A DNA stretch of 64,000 nucleotides, from the NCBI RefSeq assembly GCF_024323335.1, contig NC_066582.1, positions 183,738,973 through 183,802,972 on the forward strand. Direction: 5' to 3'. The notes under the pieces were generated by a model. The model ran no database searches, was not told where the DNA came from, and saw nothing but the letters and a program-made list of their open reading frames with translations. The translations under genes and the position numbers were made by a program. Every line of letters begins with the position of its first letter. Position 1 is the stretch's first letter. Below, piece after piece: positions 1 to 12,463 of the stretch. Source of the DNA: Lathyrus oleraceus. Lineage: Eukaryota > Streptophyta > Magnoliopsida > Fabales > Fabaceae.

Positions 1-1372
1 AGACTCACAATCAGTGAACTTCTTACTGAGGTAGTAGATAGCAGATTCTTTCTTTCCCGATTCGTCTTGTTGACCGAGTACACAACCCATCGAGTCTTCA
101 AGAACAGTCAGATACATGATCAGAGGTCTTCCTTCTACAGGCGGAGACAAGATCGGAGGTTCAGACAGATACTCTTTGATACTGTCGAAAGATTTCTGGC
201 AATCCTCGGCCCAATCATGAGACTGATCTTTCCGGAGGAGCTTGAATATCGGCGCACATGTGGCAGTCATGTGGGATATAAATCTGGAAATGTAATTCAA
301 GCGGCCAAGAAAACCTCGGACTTGCTTTTCAGTTTTGGGTGCAGGCATCTCTTGTATTGCTTTGACCTTTGCAGGATCAACTTCAATACCTCTCTCGCTG
401 ACAACAAAACCCAATAACTTGCCGGAATGGACTCCAAATGTACATTTGTTCGGATTCAGACGAAGCCTGAACCTCCTCAGACGCTGAAAAAGCTTCAACA
501 AATGCTCAACATGTTCAACTTCCGTTCGGGACTTAGCAATCATATCATCGACATAGACCTCTATCTCCTTGTGCATCATATCATGAAACAAGGTAGTCAT
601 AGCACGTTGATACGTGACTCCGACGTTCTTCAAACCGAAGGGCATCACTCGATAACAGAATGTTCCCCATGGTGTGATGAATGTTGTCTTCTCCATATCC
701 TCGGGTGCCATCTTGATTTGATTATATCCGGAAAATCCGTCCATAAACGAAAAGACTTTGAATTTAGCTGTATTGTTTACCAACATATCAATGTGTGGTA
801 GAGGAAAATCATCTTTCGGACTAGCTTTATTCAAATCTCTATAATCAACACACATACGGACTTTTCCGTCTTTCTTAGGCACAGGCACAATATTGGCCAC
901 CCATAGAGGATATGTAGAAGTCACCAGAAACCCCACATCAATTTGCTTCTGAACTTCCTCTTTGATCTTCACTGCCATATCTGGATGAGTTCTTCTGAGC
1001 TTCTGCTTCACAGGCACGCACTCAGGCTTCAAAGGCAGGAAATGTTGCACAATATTTGTATCTAGACCCGGCATGTCTTCATACGACCAAGCAAAGATAT
1101 CGGAATATTCTCGTAGAAAACTGATCAACCCCTTCTTGACAGACTCTTCAAGAAGTGCCCCAATCTTCACCATTCGAACACAATCTTCAGACCCCAAGTT
1201 GACTGTTTCCAGATTCTCAAGGTGCGGCTGAATGATCTTCTCTTCGTGCTCAAGAAGACGGGTAATCTCATCAGGAATCCCTTCAACATCATCTTCCTCT
1301 GCTTCGAATACAGGGAATTCAAAATTGGGAGATGGCGTTGGATCATTATGTTCAATGGGTTTTAGAAACAAC
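1..1372 (-). CDS. Ogre-A pol, second exon: reverse transcriptase and start of RNase H (partial at window edge)
   Basis: Reverse transcriptase of a Ty3/gypsy Ogre element, which copies element RNA into DNA in virus-like particles. It is read on the minus strand from the 3' splice site at 1373 and runs off the left edge. Visible in order: a linker with FEFPVFEAEEDD, the RT entry region (KLRRTHPDM), VRMCVDYRDLNKASPKDDFPLPH, motif A FSFMDGFSG (catalytic Asp codon 739-741), the FITPWG and MPFGLKN blocks, YVDDM, and near the edge LGQQDESGKKESAIYYLSKKF, the RNase H-like domain. I saw no stop in this frame. No ATG is expected, because the reading frame is joined to the protease frame by splicing. Compared with the plus-strand copy D (47483-50945), A keeps the motif A Asp that D has lost. 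The second (archaeal-type) RNase H and integrase lie outside the window. Confidence 0.9.
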
Positions 1373-1638
1373 CTGCATAATGATTTTGGATAATGAAAAC
1401 TTTAGAATTTTAACAAACAAATCATTATGCAGATGAAAAGATTGCTTTTATTCTTGTTTTTAAGGTTTTTTTTATCACCAATTTCATGCAAAAAAGCAAA
1501 AAGTGAAAACAAAAATGGAAAAACAAATGCTTAACATGAATTTATTGAATGAAATATCATTGTATAAATGCTGCCAACAATGTCATCACTTCTCCTTTTG
1601 GCATGGGAGAAGGGTTTTTAACAAAGTGAACATATTAC
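1373..1638 (-). other. Ogre-A intron between protease and RT
   Basis: On the minus strand the protease frame reaches a stop (TAA) that lies inside the 5' splice site GTAATATG (starts at 1638). The 3' end is TTATGCAG at 1373-1380, after a T-rich tract. Removing 266 bp joins a two-base codon remainder to one base and keeps protease and RT in one frame. Ogre elements are known to carry an intron here, spliced only in part of the transcripts, so splicing should set the ratio of gag-pro to gag-pro-pol. The plus-strand copy D has the same arrangement (47219-47482). Confidence 0.85.
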
Positions 1639-3758
1639 GCTGACTTATGAACGACTGTAGGAACATCCACAGTGACCCAATTGTGGCAGATCCCGCCAGG
1701 GATAACAAAGTTGCCAGTATCCTCTGCATCCTCTTCCAAGATAGCAGCAGCTTCCTCAGCTCGATCGGCGTGGATGAAACCTCCACTCTTGAACAGCCCT
1801 TTGTCGTTGAAGACCCCAGAAGAATAGCCAATGCCAGCCCGGGACTTGTTGTCTTCAAGCTCAATCATCTTCCCTAAACCAGCAACTGCACCACATTCAA
1901 TGGCCAATTTCGCATCACGATAGGAAGCAAATGAAGGAGTTTTCTTCTTAATTGGCTCAGCAATAGACAAAGCTTGGAAAGGAGTTCCAACTTCGTCCTC
2001 AGCATCAATATATAAGAAAGAAGACAAGTGGCTAACCAGGAGAGCCTTTTCTCCCCCTACCACAACCAGTTTCTTATTCTTAACGAATTTCAGCTTCTGG
2101 TGTAGGGTGGATGTCACGGCGCCAGCCTCGTGAATCCATGGTCTACCAAGGAGACAACTGTAAGATGGGTGGATATCCATAACCTGAAAGGTAACTTGGA
2201 AATCACTTGGTCCAATCTTGATTGGGAGATCAACTTCCCCAATCACAGTCTTACGCGACCCATCGAAAGCTTTCACAACAACACCACTCTGCCTCATGGG
2301 AGGACCTTGGTATGACAATCTCGAAAGAGTGGTCTTCGGCAATACATTTAGAGATGACCCAGTGTCCACCAGCACGTTGGACATGGCGTCGTTCTTGCAA
2401 TTCATGGATATATGTAAAGCCATGTTGTGGTCTCTTCCCTCCTCAGGGAGATCAGCGTCACAGAAACTCAAAGTGTTGCAAGCAGTGATATTTGCAACGA
2501 TACTGTCAAACTGTTCAATAGTGACATCGTGATCAACATAAGCCACATCCAAAACTTTCTGCAGAGCCTCCCTATGGGGTTCTGAATTCAGCAGCAACGA
2601 TAACACGGAGATTTTGGACGGCGTTTGTAGAAGCTGGTCTACAACGTTGTACTCACTCTTCTTGATGAGCCTCAGCATCTCATCACAGTCTTCATTCACA
2701 GTGCCACTAGGGCCAACAGAAGAAGTAGGAGTCTTTTGTACAGAGGAGGGTTTAGCAACAGCAAGTTCCGGGTTCGGAGGATTAACAGCATTCCCAACCG
2801 GACGCTCAACAGAGTCAGCCTTAGCCTGCGGCTTTGGCGCTGAAAATACACGACCACTACGGGTCAATCCGCTGACATCCGCTATGTTCACAACGGAAGA
2901 TGAAGGCAAAGGCACTTCCTTCCCATCTTCCACAGCAACAGGATTATAGCGGAACGGAATAGCTTTATCAGAAGCATAAGGCACAGGGCCTGCAGGCTTG
3001 ATCACCAAAGAAGGAGAGACCTTCTGCTTGCTACCATCATAACTGATGACAACAGGCTCAGGAATTTTGAATACCGGGGAAATCACATTCACCTCTGGTT
3101 CGTCTTCATCAACATTTCTGTTTTGAAGAATCTCAATAGTCCCATCATCCAACAGCTCTTGCCGCTCTCTACGCACTTGGCGGCAACCCAATCTGTTGAC
3201 GGAGCAGATACAGCATTTGTCATGGTCGTGCTCTATATGACTGTAATCACACATTAGACGATGCAACTCAACCAATGACTGTCGAATATGGCTTACATAT
3301 TTGACTTTATATTTGCCAGGGCAACCCTGGACCATGTTAACTGATTTCCCATGCTCGGGCAATGGGTTCTTCGTAACATTGGGGCCTGAGTCCTCAAAGC
3401 TCAGAATGCCGCATCTCATAAGGTCTTGAACCTTAGTCTTCAACGGATAGCAATTTTCTACATTGTGACCCGGAGCACCGGAATGATAAACACAATACTG
3501 GTCGGGCTTGTACCACCACTGCGGGTTAGCGGGTACAGCCGGAGGCTCTCTAGGAGTAATCAATTTCCGCTCTATTAAAGAGGGATATAGCTCAGCGTAT
3601 GATACTGGAATCAGATAAAAAGTGATCTTCTTCCTTTCATAATTCAAATTAGCTTGATTACTGTTGTTGCGAGGCTGGTAAGCCTGTTGCTGAGGACGAT
3701 GTTGCTGCTGATACTGTTGTTGCTGATTATCACGGAAGACAGGTGCTATGTGAGCCAC
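1639..3758 (-). CDS. Ogre-A gag C-terminus and aspartic protease (downstream of an amber stop)
   Basis: The frame continues from gag after the TAG at 3759-3761, so this is the second half of one gag-pro polyprotein rather than a gene with its own start (first codon GTG). Order: a Gln-rich stretch, then a zinc-knuckle-like motif C-x2-H-x5-H-x4-C (CVYHSGAPGHNVENC) around residues 88-102, a long Pro/Ser-rich linker, and the retropepsin-type aspartic protease with LVDTGSSLNVLP around residue 465. It ends at the 5' splice site (1638). The protease would cleave the polyprotein during particle maturation. The frame is open for about 700 codons, much better kept than the same region of copy D, which has three stops and one frameshift. 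Confidence 0.85.
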
Positions 3759-5048
3759 CTAGTGCTGACTGCTGGCATGACGCACAGGCTTCCTCTTGGC
3801 AGAGGGTCTTCTGGGTTTAGCATGGGATTGCACAGCATGTGCCTCCCCATCTTTCTTCTTAGCAAACGCCCCATACCGCTTGCTAGAAGAGCCTTCATCC
3901 TTGGATAAACGTCCCTCACAGACTCCTTCCTCCAATCGCATCCCCATATTCACCATCTCGGTGAAATCAGAGGGAGCACTAGCGATCATCCAGTCATAGT
4001 AAAATGAACTCAAAGTCTTCAAAAAGATTTTGGTCATTTCCTTCTCTTCCAGCGGAGGAGTAATCTGAGCTGCCAGCTCTCGCCACCTCTGGGCATATTC
4101 CTTAAATGTCTCTTTGTCCTTCTGGGACATGGCTCTGAGTTGATCCCAATCGGGAGCCATATCCACGTTGTATTTGTACTGCTTGACGAAGGCTTCGCCA
4201 AGATCATTGAAGGAACGGATGTTTGCACTATCCAAGCTCATATACCACCGAAGAGCTGCACCAGACAAACTATCCTGAAAATAATGAATCAGCAGTTGAT
4301 CATTATCTGTCTGAGTAGACATTTTCCTGGTATACATAACCAGGTGACTGAGCGGGTAGGTGTTCCCCTTGTACTTCTCAAAGTCAGGGACTTTGAATTT
4401 GACAGATATTTTAACACCGGGAACCAAACATAATTCAGCAGCAGACTTCCCGAACAAATCTTTTCCTCGAAGGTTCTTCAATTCCTTGCGGAGTTCAAGG
4501 AATTGGTCATTCATCGCGTCCAGCTTTTCATTAACATCTGGGCCCTCAAACGGCTTAGAATGATAGATGGTGTCGTCTACCCTAGGAATGGTATGCACGA
4601 CAGGAGGAGGCATCGCAAGGACCGGGCTAGATGCCAGCATGGAAGCAAATGTCGGAGCTGGAATATCAGGCATGAAACCAGGAGGCATACCCCACGGAAA
4701 CCCGTGCGGCATGGTTGTTGGCACAAAATGGGCACTAGCAGCTGGCACTGTTGAGAAAACCACTTCAGATATAACAGTCCTCTGGGGAGGAGTTGCATGT
4801 GGTGGAGACAGTTGGTTCTGAGCAGCTAAGAACTGTTCCATCAGAGCGCTCAGTCTGGCGACCTCTTCCTTCAGCTCACGGTTCTCTTGTTCGAGTTGAT
4901 CCATCACTCTTGCAGAGTTGGCTCTGGTGTAGTACCGATGAGTCAGCTTGTCTTCAAAATAAATGAAGAGCACAGAGTTAGGCCACAGACAAGAAGACCG
5001 GAACAACACCTGCTTATGCAAAATGATGCATGCAATGCTCATGCACAT
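3759..5048 (-). CDS. Ogre-A gag (capsid), ends at premature amber codon
   Basis: Capsid-type gag protein of an Ogre element. Residues ~49-70 (MDQLEQENRELKEEVARLSAL) form a heptad coiled coil, followed by a Pro/Ala-rich region and a Retrotrans_gag domain (YKGNTYPLSHLVMYTRKM through FKEYAQRWRELAAQITPPL, about residues 230-345), then a basic Arg/Lys/Ser-rich tail. The TAG at 3759-3761 stands where copy D reads CAG, a C-to-T change, and the frame continues as gag-pro. The start is uncertain: either ATG of the listed ORF (5046-5048) or ATG at 4902-4904 (MDQLEQ). The intervening residues (IYFEDKLTHRYYTRAN) are conserved in copies C and D, which favours an upstream start. Confidence 0.85.
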   Translation of the reverse strand: MCMSIACIILHKQVLFRSSCLWPNSVLFIYFEDKLTHRYYTRANSARVMDQLEQENRELKEEVARLSALMEQFLAAQNQLSPPHATPPQRTVISEVVFSTVPAASAHFVPTTMPHGFPWGMPPGFMPDIPAPTFASMLASSPVLAMPPPVVHTIPRVDDTIYHSKPFEGPDVNEKLDAMNDQFLELRKELKNLRGKDLFGKSAAELCLVPGVKISVKFKVPDFEKYKGNTYPLSHLVMYTRKMSTQTDNDQLLIHYFQDSLSGAALRWYMSLDSANIRSFNDLGEAFVKQYKYNVDMAPDWDQLRAMSQKDKETFKEYAQRWRELAAQITPPLEEKEMTKIFLKTLSSFYYDWMIASAPSDFTEMVNMGMRLEEGVCEGRLSKDEGSSSKRYGAFAKKKDGEAHAVQSHAKPRRPSAKRKPVRHASSQH

Positions 5049-5206
5049 GCTTTGTTTTTATTTTCAAAGGAACTTTTAGGGCATTATTTGCAAATTTTGA
5101 ATATTAAGCATTTTTATCGCATATGGAAAATATCTCATCAAATATATTTGAACAAAGAAGTACAGCATATTGTCAATTATTACAAGAGAAAGGGAAAATA
5201 AACATC
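5049..5206 (-). other. Ogre-A spacer between ORF1 and gag
   Basis: AT-rich 158-bp spacer; the equivalent stretches are at about 43659-43779 in copy D and 18087-18277 in copy C. No coding potential seen. How gag is reached behind ORF1 (reinitiation, second promoter or splicing) is not evident from the sequence. Confidence 0.5.
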
Positions 5207-6655
5207 CTATGGATCCCTAGAAGCTCGGGATGCCGGAAGATAAGCTTCACGAAGCCTCTTGATCTCTCTCTCATATGCTGCTTCCATATCCGCCTTATCT
5301 TTGGCGAGTCTGTCATACCTCCTTTTCCAGAACTTAGAAGACTGAGGAAGTAGAGAAGTCCAAGTATCATCAGGATCATCAATGACCTGATGCTCGAGAA
5401 ACTCGATCATGGCATCTTTCTCCTTAAGTTGTTGAAGCAACTCTTCTCTTTCACGGATCCAGGCACGTGAAAGGTCTTCTTCTCTCAACTCCTCTACACC
5501 TTGGTTAGGGAGGGTTGAAGGCCCAGCCACAACCAACGGTGTAGGTCTCGGATAATCATAAGGCATGAGATACTCAGATGCTCTCTTCCTCACCCAAGTA
5601 GTGTACGGCTCCAAAGCTATGCAGTTCTTCGGACCCAATTCACTTCTACCCTTCTTGTGAATCTTGCGCCAAGCGCGGACCATCCTGGCTTTCAGGCCTT
5701 GGGGATCTTTACCCTCCTAAAAGAACACTCCTTCTAACAGAATGTTATTAGGTTTATCCTTTAGGGGGAACCCAAGCTGACGACGTGCTAGTATAGGGTT
5801 GTAGCTAATCCCACCACATGTACCAAGAAGAGGCACATTGGAGAATTCACCACAAGAATCAATAATCTGGACATCATCATATGCATGATCATACCAAGAG
5901 ATATCATCATTAGTGAGAGACATAAGCCTCGTAGACCACCGTAGACATCCCTTGTTTTCCCTGAAAGCGACCGTCTGAGGTAATTGAGAAATAAACCACT
6001 TATACAACAGAGGCAAACAGCACACAATAGCGCCACCACCCTTTGCATTCCTCAGATGCAAAGAGACATAGGCATCACCCAACAGAGTCGGAACGGGATT
6101 AAGAACAGAGAAGATCCTAATAGCGTTCACATCCACAAATTTGTCGATGTTGGGGAACAATACCAATCCATAGATGAGAAGCACAAATATGGCCTCAAAG
6201 GCATCCTCACTCATGGCCTTCCCATAAACAGTAGCTTGAGCAATGAGGAACTCAGAAGGGAGACCTTGAATTCCACCTTTGGTAGTCATATGAGCTTTAA
6301 CCAAGGATTCATCTATGTGCAACAGGTCTACGATCTCTCGAGAAGTAGGAATACTCTCCAAGCCACTGAACGGCACCTGATCCAGAATCGGAATACCCAC
6401 AAGATGCGCATACTCCTCCAAGGTAGGCAACAGCTGAAAGTCTGGAAAAGTGAAACAGTGATGCAGAGGATCATAGAATTGAACCAGAGTTCCCATCAAT
6501 CCTTCATCAACCTGAGTAGTCAGCAGAGGCAGAAGCTTCCCATAACGAGCTTTGAAACCCAAGGGATCTAATACATAAGATGTCAGATTCCTTAACTCTT
6601 TCAGATCGGGCTGTCTAAAGATGTACTTCTTTGTATGCCTTTTTGGTCTTTCCAT
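5207..6655 (-). pseudogene. Ogre-A ORF1 (extra ORF upstream of gag), one premature stop
   Basis: The ORF1 protein of Ogre elements, of unknown function. ATG is at 6653-6655 (MERPKRHTKKYIFRQPDLK). I chose it because the same start (MERQ...) is shared by C and D and upstream sequence differs. The N-terminal 300 residues are a globular domain (SYVLDPLGFKARYGKLLPLL, FPDFQLLPTLEEYAHLVGIPI, KGGGAIVCCLPLLYKWFIS), resembling the families annotated as plant mobile domain / DUF7745 (family name from memory, not searched). The C-terminus is a charged coiled coil (IREREELLQQLKEKDAMIEF). A TAG at 5717-5719 interrupts the frame where C reads CAG; the rest is open to 5207. Confidence 0.85.
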
Positions 6656-7647
6656 ATCTGAATTTTTTTTGCAAATAAACCCCTTAAGTTCCTTGAAAAT
6701 TTTCTTTTTCTGATGATATGGATGCAGATGAATGGATGAATGCATTAATGCAACAATCACACTCAAGGATCAAGCAAAGCACACCAGACAAAGGTCATGG
6801 GGTGGTTCATACTATCCCTAATATCAATCATCCATTTTGGTGGATTATGGTTTACACCTTATCAACACCCAAGTTCCATTGATATTAACGATATACGAAC
6901 TGTTCAACCATCCTTAATATCAATCATCCATTTTGGTGGATTATGGTTTTCACCTTATCAACACCCAAGTTCCATTGATATTAACGATGGGTGAACGGAT
7001 CAACCATGAATCACGGGTTTGTTGTGAGTCACGAGCATGGAGTCTCGGTTAAGAACCACCCAAAGGGAGTGTACTATGGTTTAAACCTGCCGAACATGTT
7101 CTACCAGAGGTTCCCATAGTCATCATTCCATCTTTCGAATATTATCGGAGGAACGAATACTCGTATTCCAAAAATATTCTCAAGAGAGACTCTTATGAGT
7201 GTAGTATCGCGTAACAATCGCATCAAATCTGACATTTGAACGACCTCCGCACTACGTCCTAAAAATAGGCCAAGATGGGCTTGGTAAACTAAGGTCCTTG
7301 GCTTCTAAGGCACATATTGGAAGAATAATGCCTAACCACAAATAACTTGTGTGACATTATTAATCCAACATGACCTCCACCAAGTGAATGGACTCGCAAG
7401 TCAACTTGTTAAGGAATAACTCCACACAAGTCGACGAGACTATGCCATTCTCCTATCATAGGGTGCACTCGAGTTCGGGTATAGAACTCATCTCACAGAG
7501 ATCACCAAGCAAGCAAGCAATTGATATATCAAGCAAATCAATCATTACAAGCAATACAGTAATCCCAAATTGTACAAAAATATGTCATAAACAATATATC
7601 ACAACAATTGTGAAAAGTTGGCAAACCCACTAGGAAACAATGATTAC
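6656..7647 (-). other. Ogre-A 5' leader between primer site and ORF1
   Basis: About 990 bp of non-coding leader, alignable by eye with the leaders of C (19730-20618) and D (41098-42172). It contains two copies of a 96-bp hairpin repeat (6819-6990), while C has one and D three. No conserved ORF seen. Confidence 0.75.
6819..6990 (-). repeat. Leader tandem repeat, 2 copies of a 96-bp hairpin unit
   Basis: TAATATCAATC starts at 6819 and again at 6915, a period of exactly 96. Each unit is bounded by ATTGATATTAA and its reverse complement, so each can fold as an imperfect hairpin. Unit number differs between the three Ogre leaders in the window (A 2, C 1, D 3). Confidence 0.85.
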
Positions 7648-7665
7648 TCCCCAGCAGAGTCGCCA
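7648..7665 (-). other. Ogre-A primer binding site (tRNA-Arg type)
   Basis: Minus strand TGGCGACTCTGCTGGGGA, 6 bp inside the LTR end. It is the same in copy C. Ogre elements are known to use tRNA-Arg as minus-strand primer. Confidence 0.85.
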
Positions 7666-8702
7666 CTTTTCTGTAGCGGTGTATTCGTCACTTTATGATT
7701 TATTGACTAAATCAAAAGCAAAGCATACAAAGATAGAGTCGCCACCGCACTTTTATTTATCCAAAGGAATGGCTAAAAAGCGAACAAAAGCCTAAGAAGT
7801 TTTACACATAGAAAACTAATGAAAGGTCAGAGATCTGGGTAAGGGGTAATTATGCAAAGGGAAGGTGTTAGGCACCCAAAGCATCCTAGGTACTCCTAGG
7901 GAACCCTTTTCACAAATTGTTGCAAAAGATATTGTTTATGAAAATATTTATTGTGCAAACATTGATTGAAGGGATGAGAGAAGAATGTATAAATTTTTAT
8001 TATTTTTTGTGTTTGGATGGAAAGATCCATTGCCTGCGTACCTTTACAGGATCAAAACCTCGTAGTTCGGCTAAAAGATTTCCAAAAAAGTAAGTGGATT
8101 GATTTTAAACAAAAGCCCTAAGGTCTTTCATTATCCACGGGAGAAAACTCAACCTATACAACCACAAGTCCCCCATGTGAGAAAAGCTTCAACTTGCTAG
8201 TGAGGGACCATGCCCTATAATAAGCAAGGAAGTCTTACAATTCAATCACTAAGGACAAAAGGTGAGATTCACATCAACCACTAAGATAATTGAGATCTAT
8301 GGCTAATGTATGAAAACTTATCAAGAAGTGGGCTAGGCCACAAAAACAATTGAATGAGTGCAATTAACCAATTAGGATTATTCACAAAATGAAGTCAAAG
8401 TATGATTAGAATTCAATTCAGAAGAAGTATTGTAAAAATGAAGTTTGAAAATCAAAGGCCTAAAGCCTAGGTTTCTAATTTGAAAAGAAATGAAAATGTT
8501 TGCACAATATTTTTTGGTTTGAGTTAACATGCAAATGGAGGTTTAAAGAACAAAAATGGTGGGACGTTAAGGGATGCAAAACTTCTTAGATGTTCACCTC
8601 TTGAGGTCATATGTAGATGACCCAAGTGATTCCTTAGGAAAAGGCAACAAACAAATAACAGGTAAACAATGTATCGGGCAAAGCCAACATAAATGGAAAC
8701 CA

Positions 8703-8985
8703 GATGCCAATCAATGGACTTATACCAATCTCACAAAGCAAACGAAAACATGGATACCAGATGCCAATCAATGGACTTACACCAATCTCACAAAACAAAA
8801 AGAACATAGATACCAGATGCCAATCAATGGACTTACACCAATCTCACAGAACAAAGGAAACATGGATACCGGATGCCAATCAATGGACTTACACCAATCT
8901 CACAAAATAAAGAAAACATGGATACCGGATGCCAATCAATGGACTTACACCAATCTCACAAAACAAAGAAAACAAGTGCAATAAA
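8703..8985 (-). repeat. Tandem repeat in Ogre-A LTR, about 5 units of 56-57 bp
   Basis: The motif GATGCCAATCAATGG recurs at 8703, 8760, 8816, 8872 and 8928 (spacings 57, 56, 56, 56), followed by degenerate units to about 9120. The same family of repeats is in LTR B (10247-10500) and the D 5' LTR. The open frames across it (for example 8574-8984 plus strand) arise from the repeat and are not genes. Confidence 0.9.
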
Positions 8986-9212
8986 CAAGAGGAAACAAGT
9001 TGCCAATAAATGGTCTTACACTCGACTCCAAGGAAATGGGATGCCAATCAATGGTCTTAGTCCCAACTCCTACCAGATCATAGGAAACAACTGCCAATAA
9101 ATGGACTTACAATTGACTCCTCAATGGACAAAACAAAATGTCACAAAACAATGAACAATGATCATGAAATGATATACAATTACTGTTCAAAGATGAAAGC
9201 AATGCACAGAGG

Positions 9213-9217
9213 CACAC
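9213..9217. repeat. Target-site duplication CACAC, left of solo LTR B
   Basis: CACAC precedes TGTAGCGG and is repeated at 14443-14447 directly after ...CTTACA. Confidence 0.85.
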
Positions 9218-10246
9218 TGTAGCGGTGTATTCGTCACTTTATGATTTATTGATTAAATCAAAAGCAAAGCATACAAAGAATCGAGTCGCCACCGCACTTT
9301 TATTTATCCAAAGGAATGGCTAAAAAGCGAACAAAAGCCTAAGAAGTTTTACACATAGAAAACTAATGAAAAGGTCAGAGATCTGGGTAAGGGGTTAATT
9401 ACGCAATGGGAAGGTGTTAGGCACCCAAAGCATCCTAGGTACTCCTAGGGAACCCTTTTCACAAATTGTTGTACGAAATGTTATTTGTTTATGAAATATT
9501 TATTGTGCAAACATGATTGAAGGGATGGGAAAAGAATGTACAAGTTATTATTTTTGTGTTTGAACGGATGAACCCGTTGCCTACGTACCTTTCCATGGAA
9601 GGTAAGGATCAAAACGCCGTAGTTCGGCTAAAAGATTTCCAAAATATGAGTGGGTTCATTTTAAACAAAAGCCCTAAAGTCTTTCGTTATCCACGGGAGA
9701 AAACTCAACCTTATACAAACAACAAGTCCACCACGTGAGAAAAGCTTCAACTTGCTAGTGAGGGACCATGCCCTATAATAAGCAAGGAAGTCTTACAATT
9801 CAATCACTAAGGACAAAAGGTGAGATTAACATCAACCAACTAGGATAAATCAAACCTATGGCTAATGTATGAAAACTTATCAAGAAAGTGGACTTGAGCC
9901 ACAAAACAATTGAATGAGTGGAATTAATCAATTAAAATTTATTCACAAAAGATGGTCAAAGTGTGATTAGAATTCAATTCAAAAGAAGTATTATGAAAAT
10001 GAAATTTGAAAATCAAAGGCTTAAGGCCTAGGTTTCTAATTTTAAAACAAATGAAAATGTTTGCACAATATTTTTCAAGTTTTGGGTTAACATGCAAATG
10101 GAGGTTTAAAGAAACAAAAGGTGGGAGGGTGAGGGATGTAAAACTTCTTAGATGTTCACCTCTTGAGATCATATGTAGATGATTCAAGTGATTCCTTTAG
10201 AATAGGCAACAAACAAATAACAGATGAACAAAGTAAATGGATACTG

Positions 10247-10500
10247 GATGCCAATCAATGGACTTATTCCAATCTCACAAAACAATATGGATACCAGATG
10301 CCAATCAATGGACTTACACCAATCTCCTAAAACAAAAAGAAACATGGATACCAGATGCCAATCAATGGACTTATACCAATCTCCTAAAACAAAGAGAAAC
10401 ATGGATACCAGATGCCAATCAATGGACTTATACTAGTCTCACAAAGCAAAGAAACAAGGATACCAGATGCCAATTAATGGACTTATACTAGTCTCCAAGG
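10247..10500 (-). repeat. Tandem repeat in solo LTR B, about 5 units of 50-57 bp
   Basis: GATGCCAATCAATGG-type starts at 10247, 10297, 10354, 10411 and 10466. One unit is about 7 bp short. Same family as the array at 8703, with degenerate units following to about 10700. Confidence 0.88.
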
Positions 10501-12442
10501 AATGATCATAGGAAACAAATGCCAACAGCTGGACTTACAATTGACTCCTCACAAGAAACAAATCAAATGCAATAAGCAAGAGGAAACAAGTTGCAATAAA
10601 TGGTCTTACACTCGACTCCAAGGAAAGGAATGCCAATGAATGGTCTTAGTTCCAAATCCCACCAGATCATAGGAAACAACTGCCAATAGCTGGACTTACA
10701 ATTGACTCCTCAATGGACAAAACAAAATGTTACAAAGTATGAACAATGATTATGAAATGATATACAAGTAATGATGATACATGCACCAAGGCACACATAA
10801 GTAAATATGTACAAATGAATCAGGTAAGCAGACAAACAAGTCAATTACCACACATTATACACAATCAATTAGGCTCAAGCAAGGTTAGGCTTTACAGCCA
10901 ACTGGAATGGGGTATTTTGAGCTCTTAACCCTAACATTGAGAGTTAGGGTGAAGCAGATGAAATGGAGATGAGGGGTGTGCCTCAAAGCTCTTATCCCTG
11001 GTCAAGGAGAGCTTTAAATAATGGAAAGTGTGGGAGTTCAGAAAGTTAGAACTCTTCTCCACAAATGATTGACTCTATAAGATCTTGGGTTATTATTCAC
11101 CATGCATCAACACATGGTGTGAGCAAGGTGAATGACACACTGAGTAGCAGGAGATGGATTACACATCTCTTTTATCTGCCAATTGCCTCTTAAGAGGACT
11201 TTACCTGCTTGGCACAACATTAAACAAACATAAACATTGCCTCTTAAGGAGGGCTTCAGACAGGTGCCTGCCCACATAACAGGACAGGTCTTCCAGACTA
11301 CATGAGGATTAGAGATTATACCTAAGTGGTTAAGCAACCAAGCAAAGCAAAGTTCAAATGAACTTAAAGCAACTTAAGTACCTGTGGAAACAACTAAACA
11401 AATCAGTACAATACTCAGACAATCAGACAACAGTCAATAAGCAACAGACAATCCCAATGTACAAAATGTGTAAGCCAAAAGGCAAACTCAAATGAGTTAG
11501 CATCAACCTACAAAACACACAAGTGTTAGTAATCAAAATCAAACATCAATACTCAAATGATGAAGCATCATCAATTATGGAACTTGGATGCTTAACCTGA
11601 AATCAAAGCTCACATGTAAGCAACAAACCACTAGGTCGAAGCCTAGGGTCAAAGATGGAGAAAAAATTCAAAACAGGAGCTGAAATTCAACACAAAGTAA
11701 CTTCAATCTCATATTAACAAGTCCTAAAAAGTCTCACATCAAAATCAATCATCAAATGCATTTCATGATCAAGTGAAGTCCAAGGCAATTTCAAAACTCA
11801 TATGTGATCATCATGAATGAAAAATTCAAATCAAAACAGAAATGATCCAAATAATTCTGGAAAAATTCATGAACATTCAAGATATCTAACATGATCAACA
11901 TACAAAAAATCATAAGAATCAGAGATCATTTGGCATGGAAATTAAATGGTACAAGTTGAACATCAAAAGGTGTGACACAAATTGTCACACCAAGTTAGCA
12001 CATGCATAAAACAGAAATGGAGCATGGGAAAAATGTCAAACCAAATCCAAAATGTCCATCAATGTGTCTAGAATCAACATGCAAAATTTCACATTCATTG
12101 GATGAAAAACAAGCATTTCACAACAAGATAATCAAGGCAAGGTCACAATTAGACATATGATCAATCAACCTAGCACCAAATAAAATCCAGCCAAGCACAA
12201 TTTTGGAAATCATGATCGTTAAAAAATAGACATCTCAAGGATCACTATGCAAAAAACCAGGTATTTTTTGGATCAATTTTCAAATTGTTATGCATTTTTC
12301 AAATTAAGAAAAAATTAAAAAACATATGAAGCACCTAGCATGGTTCATGGAGGGAAAATGAGAAAACATGATAACATTTGAAATTAATTCCCTCGCTGGG
12401 AATCGAATCCTGTAAGGATTCAAATGAGCGCGCCAGGTCCAC

Positions 12443-12463
12443 AATGAAACGCACCGTTTCATT
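12443..12463 (-). other. Conserved LTR hairpin 2 in LTR B
   Basis: AATGAAACG, loop CAC, CGTTTCATT: a perfect 9-bp stem. Equivalents are 16097-16118 (LTR A) and 37876-37893 (D). Confidence 0.7.

Larger units (their letters stand above)
7672..9217 (-). mobile_element. Ogre-A 5' LTR, first part (interrupted by solo LTR B)
   Basis: Begins (plus-strand sense) TGTAGCGGTGTATTCG next to the primer site and stops at the CACAC target duplication (9213-9217) of inserted LTR B. The remainder continues at 14448. Joined length is about 4.9 kb. Contains a 56-57-bp tandem array (8703-8985). Confidence 0.9.

Noticed and set aside
67..801. Plus-strand ORFs of 116 and 124 codons (and 48054-48788 minus in Ogre-D)
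   Set aside because: They are the antisense of the RT/RNase H frame. The same antisense frames appear in both Ogre copies because RT is conserved.
5984..6571. 195-codon plus-strand ORF, also at 19058-19645
   Set aside because: Antisense of the ORF1 coding region; kept open by the composition of the conserved sense frame.
8574..8984. 136-codon ORF with repeated DANQWTYTNLTKQ
   Set aside because: Read through a tandem DNA repeat in an LTR; unit length of 56-57 bp does not keep the frame, and the D array is on the other strand.
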